A stretch of DNA of 64,000 nucleotides from Eupeodes corollae (GCF_945859685.1 NC_079147.1:178915174-178979173), one strand, 5' to 3'; positions 24,101 to 35,300 are shown, numbered from the stretch's first letter. Made by a program: numbers and translations. Notes: generated from the letters alone by a model not told the origin.

Positions 24101-27100
24101 GATTTGTCAATTTCTCGGAAGAAGCAATGCCTCTCAAAATAACTAGGTGGTACGTTCAAGACTGATCCCAAGGCCTCTTCCGTGGTAGAGAATAATCCTT
24201 CCAAACTTTTAACAGAATCCATAGCAACGTCTTTTCTTTTCCGATATAGTTGACGATATAAACCTATTACCAAAAGAATACTCGACAAAATGTTTAATTG
24301 CCTTATAACGACTTACTTTGGATTTTAGAGATAACACCGTTTAAATTTAGGGAATAGCAGTGTCTCATTTTCTTTTAGAAAAATCCTCATTAATTATTAA
24401 TTATTAGTCTTCACCTACGCAAAGCCTAAAGTAATACTAATTTAGGCATATTGGTTCATTCCATCCACTGTTGTTATAAGACCCGTTGCACAAAAGGTAC
24501 AACTTCGTATTCCATTAGAAAGTTTTACTTTCCATCATCAGCCTAAAGCAAATATCTTGACAAATAAAGAAAATGTAGTTAAACAAGTAGCTGTTATTCC
24601 GTCGAAAACTAAACCTGAGCGATATTATAATTTGGTTTTCAACCAAGAACCGAACTGATATCTTGACAAACCTATGCCTAGAGTAAAATTCTTCATCATC
24701 GAGCTCTTGGAAAGGATTTGCTTGGCACATAAAACATCGCCCTTTTTTTCAACAAAGCCTTTTCTTCTAATGTAGTACCCGTGGCATGATGGTTAGTGCG
24801 TTAGACTGTCATGCCAGAGGTCTTTTCACGGGTAATGCCTCTTGCGAATAATTGACAAATTCTCCAAGAGTAACTCTTGTCATGAAAAAATGCTTTCTCA
24901 AATTAGTCGTTCGGATTCGGCATATAAACTATAGGTCCCCTCCATTCCTGTCAACATTACTCGAACACAGGAATGGTTGAGAGTTGTAAGTCAATGGGCC
25001 CTAGTTCTCAACGGACTGTTGCGCAACCCAATTTATTTATTTTATCTTCTCTTCTAATATTTCGAAATTTTCGTCTTCCGAAAATATTTTTTTTTAAATT
25101 TAAAACAAAAACTTAGCTCACTTATTATAAACAACAAAAAACACTCCAGTCAACTCTTTTTCTAATTAAATTGGCAAGACATTTAAGGATGACAGATGAG
25201 AGCAAATTGCTAAAAGGAAAAAATTAAAGATATAGTAAGGTGTTAAAATCGTTTCATATCAACTTTTTATCTTTGTAAATTGCTAAAAATGGATTTGACA
25301 TTTTGCTTAATCGTTTAAAAATGTTGAAAAACATCATTATTATTAATGGTTGCTTTTTGACAAAATATATTTCTAAAGTTCAGTTTTTTCAGAAGACTTT
25401 TTAACTTGAATTTCTGTTCTTAAAAAATCATACTCCTCCCCTTTTAGAACCTCTCTCTTACTTCTGTTCCATTTGCTTATGTTATGACTCCCAAATAAGG
25501 TTTTCTATAAAGTCTGGTGTGATTTCAAAGCGTAATATGGACTTCTACATTTTATTGTTGTATGAACACATAATCCAAAAAGTCTCCGTATAGCGTCTTT
25601 CTCTTTGATGATTCGAGATAAAATATTTACTATAACAATATATTAAAAACGGGTTTTTAAAAATAATTTTTTTTTTTTTAAATTTGGTAAATTTATAGCA
25701 TTTTTTTCAATGTTACCACTTTGGTTTAAACATTTATTCCTAGTACTTTAAAAAAAAAAACGCTAAAATTAGGTTGCTGTACGGAGAATTTTTGGAGGTG
25801 TATATCGTCGTCGTTCTATTAAAACTCCCTAAGTCAATTTTTTGAGATATGTATTTGCATTTAAAGTTTGAAATCACATGCAAATTAATAGATTTTGGGA
25901 TTTTTAATTCTTTATAATTTAAAAATGCTACATCATTAAGCTTAGGGAGTTTTGAAAAAATATAAATTTTGTCATTTGCATGAACTTAAATGGGCTTAGG
26001 GAGTTCTCATAGAACGACGACGATATGGTTTTGTGAGGAATTGAAAAATCCTCCCAGAGTATTTCAAGTATGTCAATAAAAGTTCTGAAATCAAACGCTA
26101 CAATCCTGCATTCATAAAATGTTTGATCTCCATTCCTGTTTTTATTCGCGGAAAGAATTGGTTTAGAAATATAAGTCAAGAGGCCTAGGTTTTCTATATG
26201 CTATTACCCCAAAAAGTTTTAATTTTGTTTTTGTAGATGTGCTTTTATACGATAAATGAAATTGATCTAACAATATCCGATATAGGTTAAATTAGATTCG
26301 GTAAATATGCGGGCAATATAGATCCCTTGTGATACCCTGTAAATTTCCTGAAAATTGGGTATTTTATATCTGTTGTCATGTTTCAGCTACTCAGAGGCTT
26401 TCTAGACTACCGAAGAAGTTATTTTCCTAAGAATTTGTATCTTGTGTGGCGCAATGCTGAGCGCAGTGGCATAGGGAGTAAGTAGTGTCCTCGAGATTTT
26501 CCTCTTCGTTGCACCACTTGCATATATCGTCGGCAACAATCCGCTTTTATATCCGATATAGAATATTCCTTAATCTTTAAATTCATAATTGGATTTTTAT
26601 ATTTTTTATCAACTTTTTGTGATAACGTCTTTTTTTTGTAGAGCATTTAAAAAAAAGAGCCAACGCAGTAAAACTTCCTCAAACCAATAAAAGTGTCTTT
26701 AATTTCTTGCGAAATAAAATTAACTCATCCTTTTTGCAATGAATAAATATAAAACAAGTAGAATTTCACTTAGAAATTTTACTGCAATAATACAAATCTT
26801 TTAAACTGAAATACTTTCAACTAAAATTTCAAGAAAAAGTGGTTATTTTTTAAACTACCCCTCGGCATGTATCGTTTTTTTTCCTGCACAACGCACAGAA
26901 ATGGTTGAAAGTTATGTATCACTAAACCTTCCAGGATGTTGGAATTCAACTCGAAGTCATAGTTGGTTGTTAACTTTTAACCGTTTTTTTTAACTTTCAG
27001 TTGTATTTTAAAATTATTTTATTTCGACTGAACTCAAGAAGTTTGTTTGAATTTTTAAATTAATATACATTTTCATATGAAAAAAGGTATGTTCTATGAT

Positions 27101-30100
27101 ATTCGGTTTTATTTAGTCCTATCAAGTTCATGTTCAAGGACAGAACTTGGGAATAGAAACTAAAGACATGATTTCGGGGTAAGAGAAATACATTTTCTTA
27201 ATATCAAACGTCTAGGTGTGTGAAAAATGGGGATCATGCTCCTGGACCTGGAAGAGGAGTGGTATAGTTATTTCCTATAGAAATGAAAGGGGGTAAAACC
27301 TTTTAAACTCAATTTCAAAAATTTTATTAAGGTTATCAAAATATTTATGTATTTAAAATAAATTGCATTTCCATACCAAATAAAAGTTAGATCTTCATCA
27401 TTTACGAATTTAGTATTCTTTGAAAAGGTGGCTCTTCTTTTTCTTTATAAGGGACAAGCTGTACAATAAGCTTGTTGCTTGCTTAAAGTTTCAAAAGTTC
27501 CCAAAAAGTCACGTGATTAAGTGAAAATCATTTTAAAAAAAACGTCTTTTTCACAATTTATGGATTAAAATCTTTTTTTAAAACTTTTTGCATTATTTGT
27601 TCTGTAAAAAAAAACATAAATTGCTCACTAGAAGTATGTTAAACTAAATATCAAATTAACTTTCAGCGCATGGATTGAAGAGCATAATATCAAACCATTT
27701 GAAGGTCCATACAAAGATGAGCTAATGCGCCCAAACAAGCCAAATTCCTTTAAATTAGCTTTGCAAGAAATTCTAGCTTACATCGATAATCCTGTCGATA
27801 TTGATGCTGAAATAAAAGCAGCTTCCGTTGCATCTGCTCCCAACTACACAAGCGATGCTGATTTCGATAAGATACGCGATGGTCTTGAAACAGCCGATTC
27901 CACCAATGACCTGGGCGAACCACCAAAACCGCCTAAAAAGCAAACAAAAGCTAAATCTCGTGCAAAGTCCTCCATATCGGCAACTAAATCGGCAGCAGCA
28001 GCAGCAAAACGCCGTGGCAGTGCAAGCAAAGCATCAGAAAGCAAAAGGAAAAGAGTCGAATCAGAAGCCACAGAGGCCACATCGTCACGTAGACGAGTAA
28101 ATGCGGATGCTCTATCGCATATTGGCAGTTTTTCGCGTCGTAATATGAGCTCAACAGTTGCTCTACTCGATAGACCTATCATAAGTCGGCCAGAGGCACA
28201 AGCAATCGATATGAATGTTCGATCGGCAACTTTGTCCGAGAGGGATATAACTCCATCGAATTTGACGTTTGGCTTCCTTGGTTTGGGTATTATGGGATCA
28301 ACTATTGTTAAGGATTTAATATGCACAGGACATAAGGTTGTTGTATGGAACAGAACTATGTCAAAGGTAGGTTTAAGGAGGAACGTTAAAAATGTGTTGA
28401 TGTAATTTTGAATGGTTTTTTTAAGTGCAAACCATTCGCTGAAGCTGGTGCCGAAGTTAAAGAGACCCCAATGGACGTTGTTGATGCGGCGGATATTACA
28501 TTCTGTTGTGTATCAGATCCAAAAGCATCAAAAGATGTAAGTTTTTCTTCTTTGCGGGGGAATATGGTTGTTGAAAGTTTTTTTTTGTAGTTGGTATTTG
28601 GCAATTGTGGTGTTTTACAAGGTAAAGACCTTAACAACAAGGCATACGTAGAAATGTCCACCATTGATCCAGAAACTTCACAAGATATCGCTGAAGGTAT
28701 TGCACAATGTGGAGGAAGATACCTGGAGGTTCAAGTGAGTTTTCAGTTCAATTTTTCTTCAGTGTATGTTCGAAAATATATGTAATATTAATTGATATTT
28801 TAAGATCCATGGCACAAGGCAAGAAGCTGAAGATGGTATGCTAATAATTTTAGCTGGTGGTGATCGTACTGTTTTCGAAGAATGTCATTCGTGCTTTAAA
28901 ACCATCGCCAAAAATACGTTCTTCTTGGGGGGTAAGTTTGAACAACAAAAGAAAACAAAACAACTAAAAGAAAATCTTAATTTAAGTGTAATTTAATTGT
29001 AATTTTCTTGTGTATTTATTTGCAGATGTTGGAAATGCTTGTAAAGTTAACCTTATTCTTCAAACGATACTTGGTGTTAGTCTTGTCGGATTTTCGGAAG
29101 CTTTAGCCTTGGGTAAGTTTGTTAAGTATGTTATCATGACTTTTGGATTGATATTTTAAGTTGCTTTTTTTCAAACAAAAACTAAGCGAAATTCATTATT
29201 GTGATTATTTCCGTCCGTTCTTTTATCAATGATTCAACATTCAGGATGTGGTCGTAACTTACCTCAAAAAATTGCTCTGCCTTTCCTGATAGCAAGTCTA
29301 CGTTATCTATGTGTGCCTCGGACATACTGATTTACGCTATCTCTAGTTAGGTAATTTTCATATTCATACTGAAAGTCTTCCAGCGCTACAAAACATTAGG
29401 ACTCTTTCTATTGGACACATTTCCTAACACAAGGCCAAGGAGCGGTGCAGTCTTGATGTAAAAATTGTGCCATTAGTAGAAACAATTCTGTTTCTGATAA
29501 AGATGGAACCGCAAAACTGTTGCTTCAGTTTTTTCTCCTGAACTATCCGATTACTTACTAAAAATGGCAGCACTTATACTTCACGAAATGTCTTCATTTA
29601 AATCAAATGACTTTAGGTTTCCAGACACTTCCTTTTAGTTTTTATTTTCTTTGCACACCTCAAACAAGTTATAGTATTTGTTAGTAAGTTAATAATTGAA
29701 AAAATGGCGTAAAAATCAAAACAACTAAGATCTTTAAGTGGTAGAACGAAATTCGAAAGGAATTTAATTTTAGGATTTCTCACGAAGGAAAAAAAACACA
29801 AAAATAATTTTTTTTTCCGAAAAAAGTATCTATAAACATTTTATTCTATTTTCGGATCACCAGAAGATTTATATGTGAGTAGTGATGGCTTTTTACAGCT
29901 GCAACAACAGATTAACTGTTCTGCTAGTTCTCCAAGTTAATCGTTTCTCCTACACATTCTGTGAAACACTTATAAAGTGGAAGACAATTTTAATCGAATG
30001 ATTGTGGACAATGAGGTCATACTAATAGCTACTCTTCTGTTTCTCAATGATGTCTTTCGTCCGTTCTCCGTTAAAGACGTTCAATATGTTGCAAAGAAAG

Positions 30101-33100
30101 CAAATATGTCACGCTATGACCGTGCTGCATGACTTAACCTTATTTGTTTTGTTGATGGCCGTACTTCGTACTCAGTATTATATTGCAAATGCTTGTCGGA
30201 TTGTGCCAGTGCGAAAACCTTTTTTGTTCTTTAGCATTATTTCCAATATCAGTAACAAATAAAGAATCAAACCATTGAACTTGCGGTATGGAAAACTTAA
30301 TAGTTAAATAAAATGGCACAGTACTGAAAAACAATTACAATTATAAAAAAAAACTTATATTTTAACGCATTGAAATTCTCGCACAAATTCTTATAAAAAT
30401 GACAATAAAATTGAGAATTTTGGGAGCGGGTCGAAATACCGTTTTTCAGAATTATGTATTATACTGTTTGGTCATAATAACATTTTTTATTACTTTGTAC
30501 TTAGAGTACAGTATTATTACTTACTTAGAGTACAGTATTATTACTTACTTAGGTCCTCAGGCCTTTTTAGTCCGTGGGGAACCCCTTAAGGGACAGCTCC
30601 CTCCAACTTTTGCCTAGAGACGCTGATTCCGCCTCGACTGTCCTGCGCCATGTGCTTTTCGGTCATCCAGCTATTCTTCCTCGTTATATGATCGGATTCC
30701 ACTGCATTGCTTGGCCTGCAATGCAGTCGTTACATTTTCGAAGCGTATGTCTAATCCATTGCCACTTACATCTTCGTATTATAGATTCTATAGGTTCCTG
30801 GCCTGGCCAGGAAATCCTTGAGATGTTACGAAGGTTTGCAGCTTACTTGTTATAGCACAGATTCGAAATTTGTGCGAAACAGTCGTAGTTTTGTTCTCAA
30901 GCTGGTTTATTTATTCCTCCAAATTTTTGACAGCCTACCGGACGCCGCTTTTGCTTTGCCGATGACGTCTTGTTCGGTTCTGCCTTCGATGGAGGCGATA
31001 CTTCCAAGGTATTGAAAGGTCTCCACTTTTTCCACCGGTTGCGAGGAAATTTTATTTGAAGGGATGGTCGGGTTTTGAGGCTGCTCATTTTTGTTTTGCC
31101 GGAATTAATTTTCAGCCCCACAACTTCTGCTTCTCTCTCCACACTTGTTGTCATTTGATAGAGGTCCATGATCTTATGAGAGAGTAAGCAAACATTGTCC
31201 GCGTAATCCAAGTGCTTTAAATAGGATGTAAAAGTCCATTGGATCCCTCCGATACCTGACAAAGCTGCGCACAGTACATCGCTTTTCACCAACAAAAAAT
31301 ATTTGCAACAGAATACAGCCATATCTGACTTCGTTACGGATTTCAAAATCATCTTACAACCTACCATCGTGCAGAACGTGACACTTGGATCCATCTCTCC
31401 TTAAAGCTAACCAGATATACTCCCTGTTAACGCTATCAAAGGCCTTCTGGAAGTCGATGAACAGCAGGTGTAGTGGTGACCGATGTTCAACGCACTGTTC
31501 AATAATGATCCGCAGAGTGTTGATATGATCAATACAGGAGGATCAAGCGCGGAATCCTGCTTGTTCGGTATCGATTGTGTCCTCAAGGTGTTCTCTGATG
31601 CGTTTCAGTATGACTTTTGAGCTACTATTTTGGCAACGGCAGGTAGAACGCAAATTCCACTCCAGTTTTAGCATTTTGTTAGATCTTTTTTTTGGAAGCT
31701 TGACGATAATTCCCTTCTTCCACTCATCGGGGTAGCTTTCGGTGGTGCAGGCTTCTTTTATGAGCGGATGGTTATTCTGTAAACGGTCCTGCTGTCGCAC
31801 CTGTTTGAAGCATCTTCTTCTTCTTGCACCAATGTGTTACAGAAGTCAGTTATCCTTTTACCATTATCAATGCAATTGCCGACACCATGAACACCCATCA
31901 TATGCCTTAGCATTAAGGTCTCCTATAATCAAAATAATATCTCCGCGGGGAGTGTTGTTGTAGGCGGATCCTAGTTGACTGTAAAAGCATTCTTTCTCTT
32001 CATCATCATCTTCATCAGATACTCCGTCGGGGCGTAGCACTGTGTAATGGTGACGGGTCATATTCTACTCTGAAACCTAGCTTTGATAAGCTCCCACGAA
32101 ATAAGGCTTCTGATTGCCGTTTTTGTAAGGAATAAACCTACTCTAGCTTCTCTAGCGTTTCTTGAATCATGACCAGAGTAGAGCAGTACAGTGTTACGTG
32201 TCGGTGATTGGATTTGCCCGATCCCAACCATCGCACTTCGCTTAACCCTAAGATATCTATCCTGTATCGCATAAATTCTCTCTCTAATTGGAGGAATCTG
32301 GCATTGTGTAGAACTTTACTTCCTGCGTCCAGAAGCGTCCTCACATTCCAGAAACCAATATTTGTTAGGGTACAATAGCCAAAATTTGTCAACGAGCTAT
32401 CATTAATTATCCGAGGCGTAATTTCGGTTTCCATAGCTTCGTAACCTATCCTGAAGAGTAAGAAATCGGTTTCCATAGCTCCGTAACCTATCCTGAAGAG
32501 TAAGAAAACTTCTTGCAATTAGATAACTTATGTATACAGGGATACACAAATCATTGCCCGGGGGCCACCACGAGGAGGTAAAGCAAGAACTTCGACATGG
32601 CAAGAAACTTGCATTGCTGGCCTAAACCAAGTTTTAAGCAATCACCAACTACCCGATCTGCCATGCCCAATCCCACTCCACTATTTATTTAATTTATTCT
32701 GGTTTCTTTTAAAGTCTATTTTGGATATTTACCGAATTTCGCAATGGATTCATTCTTTTCCGATCGGATTGCTCCATCGGCAGTTAGAAACACATTTTCT
32801 TAACGAAATACTCCTGGCCCTAAAGGTCTTTTGTAAAAAAAATATGTTCCCCTTCTTTTTTTTTATTCATATTCCAAACATTTTTTGAGTTCAAATTCCT
32901 ATTTATCCACAGCACAGTGTCAATAAAAAAAACTTTATTTTATTCGATATTAGCGAATTAGAAAACAGAAATGAAGTTTATATAGCCTCCACCAAAACGT
33001 TTGAACAAAATTACTCATAATTGTCATCATCATCACCAGTCTTCTAACCCCGTACGGGGCATAGGGCGACAACAAAACGTCTTCATCCTTCTTGATCTGC

Positions 33101-34299
33101 AGCTAGATACCTTAACACTTTGAAAAAGTCGGATAGCCAATATATGCTATTAGCTATCTGACTCATAATCTGATTGTATTGAAAATATCCGCTTTAAGTT
33201 TTAAACCTCTTTTCTTGAAATAGTTTACTTCTTCTCAAGAGAATCGTGTATATTATATCCGTATTAGACCCCCAGTTTCCAATAATATTCTAGCTACTTC
33301 TGGTGTCCCCTTTAAGAAGGTAGTCAGTAAAGATTGTCAAATATTTTTTTAAGCTGACGATAAGAGATTTTTCGAAATCATTGAAGCACATGAAGACTTA
33401 TCTCTCCTTCAAAGAGATATAAACTATCTCTCAATTTGGTGTTTTAAAAATTGCTTAGAGCTCAAAATGAGCAAATGCGACACCATGACCTTTTAACTTA
33501 AAAGCATTACAATAACTCACCGTTCTTACTATCTTCATAACTATCCCATATAGTTAGTAGAAAACATAAGGGATCTTGGCTTTTTATGTGACCTTGACTC
33601 CTCAACTTACTTACAGGAACGTTGAGAAATTGCTGACATACTTTAAACACATCATCGGCATCTCTCAACTTCAGTTTATTGCTTCTTTCTCTATAACTCG
33701 ATTTGGTTCAATCTAACACCCGTAACATCAGAAACCCTCGCTTCTTCTATATATTTACCAAAACACATCACACCTATGACCCTTAGGCTCCGGTCGGTCA
33801 ATTTGAATCCAAACTCATTTGATTTCAAAATCAGCACACAAGTCTTTTTGTTTTTTTCTCGTGGTTCTTTATTTTTAGATGATGTCTCGTTTTTCGAATA
33901 CTTAAAAAATGTCTTGTCTTTTATTTCCTTCCTAACAGCTGACCGCTTCTCCATATCACTCAAGGATATCATCGATATATTTGAATTGACGTCTATGAAA
34001 TCGCAACTTTTACTCGAAAAAGGAAAAGGTATAAACTTTAATTCGTAACTAAAAATGGTTTTAAAAAATTCAATTGTTTTTATTGGTTTTATTTAACAGA
34101 AATGGCGAAGGGTGACTTTAACCCACAACAGCCTTTAATGCACATGCAAAAAGATTTGCGTTTAGTCTTGGGTATGGCGGAGAACCTTGATCAATCAATG
34201 CCCGTTACAGCTATAACAAATGAAGTGTTTAAACATACAAAACGTCTGGGTTATAGTGAACATGATTCCAGTGCTGTATTTGTAAGATCCAGGTTTTAA
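18145..34299 (+). CDS. Ndf: GLYR1/NDF (NP60): PWWP plus dehydrogenase-like chromatin factor, 10 exons, 540 aa
   Basis: Exons: 18145-18185, 18658-18694, 18871-18956, 27667-28366, 28426-28536, 28591-28734, 28805-28931, 29026-29112, 33939-34028, 34100-34299 (1623 nt, all phases close, TAA 34297-34299). Residues 10-75 form a PWWP domain (DLIWAKMKGFTPWPSM, FFGSRNYAWI). Residues 142-200 are a Lys/Arg/Ser-rich nuclear linker with an alanine run. Residues 255-540 are a beta-hydroxyacid-dehydrogenase-like domain with a Rossmann GLGIMG (260-265), VWNRT, FCCVSDPKASKD, GNACKVNL and a C-terminal GDFNPQQPLMHMQKDLRL helix. Family knowledge: GLYR1/NDF/NPAC binds H3K36me3 nucleosomes in transcribed genes and destabilises them ahead of RNA polymerase II; Drosophila has a single orthologue (CG4747/Ndf). 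The substrate loop usually written APVSG reads VQIHG here, consistent with a structural, not enzymatic, role. Length is close to the human protein. Introns 3 (8710 bp) and 8 (4826 bp) are packed with transposon relics; the others are short. Confidence 0.92.
18957..19950. other. Start of GLYR1/NDF intron 3, no element recognised
   Basis: A+T-rich intronic DNA without recognisable exon or repeat; gtaagt donor at 18957. Confidence 0.4.
19953..20210 (-). pseudogene. Internally deleted mariner/IS630-like transposase copy
   Basis: On the minus strand a single open frame (20261-19953) joins the N-terminal FTNEQRLKINEFYYEMRALR block directly to the catalytic SKIDAHFGLDVYVNKHN block, then to DKVAVKCDNANGNVIVNGE. 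In intact members long stretches separate these blocks, so two internal deletions happened, apparently in frame. It is a deletion derivative, not a functional transposase; the second Asp and the C terminus are absent. Confidence 0.65.
20195..21815. mobile_element. PIF/Harbinger-like element, both ORFs decayed
   Basis: Plus-strand blocks at 20380-20850 read a GDS.GSIQYLFRFPVCTKGRIVKDFCAAIF motif with stops, the N-terminal part of PIF/Harbinger DDE transposases, preceded by SRELQVEDEQFRNF. On the minus strand at 21095-20900 a block DSLKAALKILKREPYEHDIFGEYAVQ resembles the C-terminal (BESS-side) part of the MADF/Myb-like second protein such elements carry. Possible termini built on TGTCMATTTGAGAGTA lie near 20209-20225 and 21795-21811. 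A LINE tail was inserted at 21170-21556. Confidence 0.55.
21170..21556 (+). mobile_element. 3' end of an R1/I-type LINE
   Basis: Frames here give CRICVEEEEEPTFHLLCTCPALPRKRKNYLGEFFF, the C-terminal CCHC zinc knuckle that follows RNase H in R1/I-group LINE proteins, then LSRLVRDSNWF and a 3' UTR ending in a taaccta-like tail (about 21541-21556). A longer relic of the same type is at 49430-50235. Confidence 0.6.
22130..22800 (-). pseudogene. Mariner/IS630-like transposase relic, heavily mutated
   Basis: The minus-strand sequence has the helix-turn-helix block SQELGISQMTLWRILHNNLGF (about 22620-22555), then degenerate catalytic blocks and a LEELNDYF/NWKIWSWATN segment. Many stops and frame changes. 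The block order is that of mariner/IS630 transposases such as the 39837 copy. Confidence 0.6.
22801..24009. other. Intron 3 interior without clear element
   Basis: No element recognised. At 23722-23804 an ATG-initiated 27-codon frame ends at a perfect GTAAGT donor (23805); it contains FCEKTSEENGKSISLGFPKGN and could be a nested first exon or a transposon exon. Unproven. Confidence 0.25.
24010..24135 (-). repeat. Partial copy of the SINE at 24773, inverted
   Basis: The reverse complement contains gacaaatcctccaagagtaa, cttgtcatgaaaa and gttctcaacggactg, matching the body and tail of the full SINE at 24773-25048 but missing its tRNA-like head and part of the body. Confidence 0.65.
24440..24740 (-). 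pseudogene. PIF/Harbinger-like transposase fragment
   Basis: Minus-strand frame NPFQELDDEEFYSRHRFVKISVRFLV fits the conserved N-terminal block of Harbinger transposases (NPF..L.D.EF..R.RF.K..V.FL). A frame-shifted continuation NGIRSCTFCATGLITTV resembles the following FYATGSFQ block. Too short to be functional. Confidence 0.5.
24773..25048 (+). mobile_element. tRNA-derived SINE
   Basis: The head (cccgtggcatgatggttagtgcgttagac, 24778-24806) has the polymerase III A-box pattern of a tRNA gene; the B box is degenerate. The body (gacaaattctccaagagtaac, gtcgttcggattcggcat, caggaatggttgagagttg) and tail (gttctcaacggactgttgcgcaaccc, ending attta repeats) match a SINE type I know from dipteran genomes. 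A second partial copy is at 24010-24135. Confidence 0.75.
25802..26026. mobile_element. 225 bp MITE with long terminal inverted repeats
   Basis: ATATCGTCGTCGTTCTAT (25802-25819) followed by AACTCCCTAAG is inverted at 25991-26026; about 32 bp pair with two mismatches. No coding capacity and no clear target duplication. Confidence 0.65.
26420..26545 (-). repeat. Small LINE C-terminal zinc-knuckle fragment
   Basis: The reverse complement encodes ICKWCNEEENLEDTTYSLCHC, the CxxC..HxxCxC knuckle pattern at the end of R1/Jockey-type ORF2 proteins, with the His lost. No other LINE sequence flanks it. Confidence 0.4.
26546..27666. other. End of GLYR1/NDF intron 3
   Basis: A+T-rich; ends with the acceptor aactttcag at 27658-27666. 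No element recognised. Confidence 0.45.
29113..30554. other. First part of GLYR1/NDF intron 8
   Basis: No recognised element. A false acceptor at about 29245 leads into a frame that soon stops at 29328; the true continuation is exon 9 at 33939, whose CT completes the Ala codon begun at 29112. A 22 bp unit (tacttagagtacagtattat) is repeated twice near 30497-30545. Confidence 0.4.
30555..32600 (-). mobile_element. RTE-like LINE relic (endonuclease, RT, C terminus) in intron 8
   Basis: Reading the minus strand: endonuclease start IGFWNVRTLLD...LEREFMRYRIDILGLSEVRWLGSG (about 32345-32200); GDIILIIGDLNAK (about 31960-31900); RT fingers YPDEWKKGIIVKLPKK and DTIDTEQAGFRA; LDYADNVCLLSHKIMDL (catalytic box with DN for DD, about 31215-31160); and C terminus KWQWIRHTLRK, TWRRTVEAE, GKSWREL (about 30760-30580). 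Several frameshifts and deletions break it. The block set fits APE-type LINEs of the RTE group. A 41 bp direct duplication is near 32427-32510. Confidence 0.75.
33275..33850 (+). pseudogene. Jockey-type RT fragment
   Basis: Plus-strand blocks ADDKRFFEIIEAHEDLSLLQRDINYLSIWC..NCLELKMSKCDTMTF, then IRDLGFLCDLD, then RLRSVNLNPNSFDF follow the order of the RT thumb and C terminus of Jockey-like ORF2. Stops and shifts interrupt it. It sits just before exon 9 of GLYR1/NDF. A LINE-tail-like patch (ccccgtacggggcatagggcgac) is at 33049-33071. Confidence 0.55.
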
Positions 34300-34473
34300 C
34301 GTTTAGTTAATCCTTATGATGATTTAAACATTTATTTTTCCCAACACCAACACCAAACACTTACGACAACAACAACAACAGCATTAGCAATCCCAAGTCC
34401 TCCCCCCAATCCAAATGATTCACCCAATCAAGAACTTGAAAAACAAATTGAAAATCTTAAATTTGAAAATTAG
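34300..34473 (+). other. 57-codon in-frame extension after the GLYR1/NDF stop
   Basis: Directly after TAA (34297-34299) the same frame stays open through 57 sense codons to TAG (34471-34473). It begins RLVNPYDDLNIYF, has a Gln/His/Thr run, then IPSPPPNPNDSP and a charged ELEKQIENLKFEN end that could form a helix. In DNA this A+T-rich such a run is unusual by chance, and its base composition is less A+T-rich than the following 3' UTR. It could be a stop-codon readthrough domain, or an ancient C terminus cut off by a recent stop. Confidence 0.4.
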
Positions 34474-35300
34474 GCATACCACCTATAAACATTTAATAAA
34501 ATCATCAACAACAACAAAAATTACACTGGCAAATACACAAAAACACACACCCACATATAAAACAAACAAAATATAAACAAATTCATTTTAGTTAAATTTT
34601 GATTTAAACAAAAAAAAAACACACTTTTTAACTTTTTTATTTCGCCTCTTTCTTTTTTTTATTTACTAATTTTTATCCTTCTTACAATTTCCTTTTTCAT
34701 AACAAAACAAAAACAAAAATTAAACACAAACAAGTTATCGTCAAAAAATAAATATAAGGACAAACCCCAAGAATAAAAGCGAGAAGGATTTTAGACAAAA
34801 ATATGAAGATAAAGAAGAGACAAAAATTTAAATAAAAAAGTGTATAAAAATAATAAAATATTTTTGGGGAACAAAATTTATGAAAAAAAAAAAAAAACAA
34901 AAAACAAAGAAAGAAAAAACCCTCGCTAGAAATATTTTACATTAAATAATTAATTTTTTTCTTTCTCCCTTGAATCATTTATTATGGATGCATTATATAA
35001 ATAATTTACTATATATTTATAGCTTAAAACAAAAAGAAGAGAAAATTAATAATTTTGTATACTCTGTTACACTTTATTGGTTTTTTTTTAATTAATTATT
35101 AACGAAACGAAAATTAATATACTGCGCATTATCAATAAGAAGGTGTAATGAACAGCAAAACGTACGTGCATATAATTAATAGAGAAAGACTATGTATCGT
35201 TTAAATGGTTAATTATATATATATATATAATCTGTGTAAAACACTTGCACCTCTTTTAATATGTTTAATAAATTTACTATATTTTTTTTTCATTAAAAGA
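34474..35300 (+). other. Putative 3' UTR and polyadenylation region of GLYR1/NDF
   Basis: Very A+T-rich, with AATAAA hexamers at 34495-34500 and 35267-35272 (the latter followed by a T-rich run at 35281-35290), both plausible poly(A) signals. An (AT)n microsatellite lies at 35214-35229. No other gene. Confidence 0.4.

Noticed and set aside
27844..28326. 160-codon minus-strand ORF
   Set aside because: Exact antisense of GLYR1/NDF exon 4; a shadow.
29245..29330. Alternative GLYR1/NDF exon after a CAG at about 29245
   Set aside because: The phase fits but the peptide (GCGRNLPQKIALPFL) does not match the family and stops after 28 codons; exon 9 at 33939 gives the expected ALADRFSISLKD sequence.
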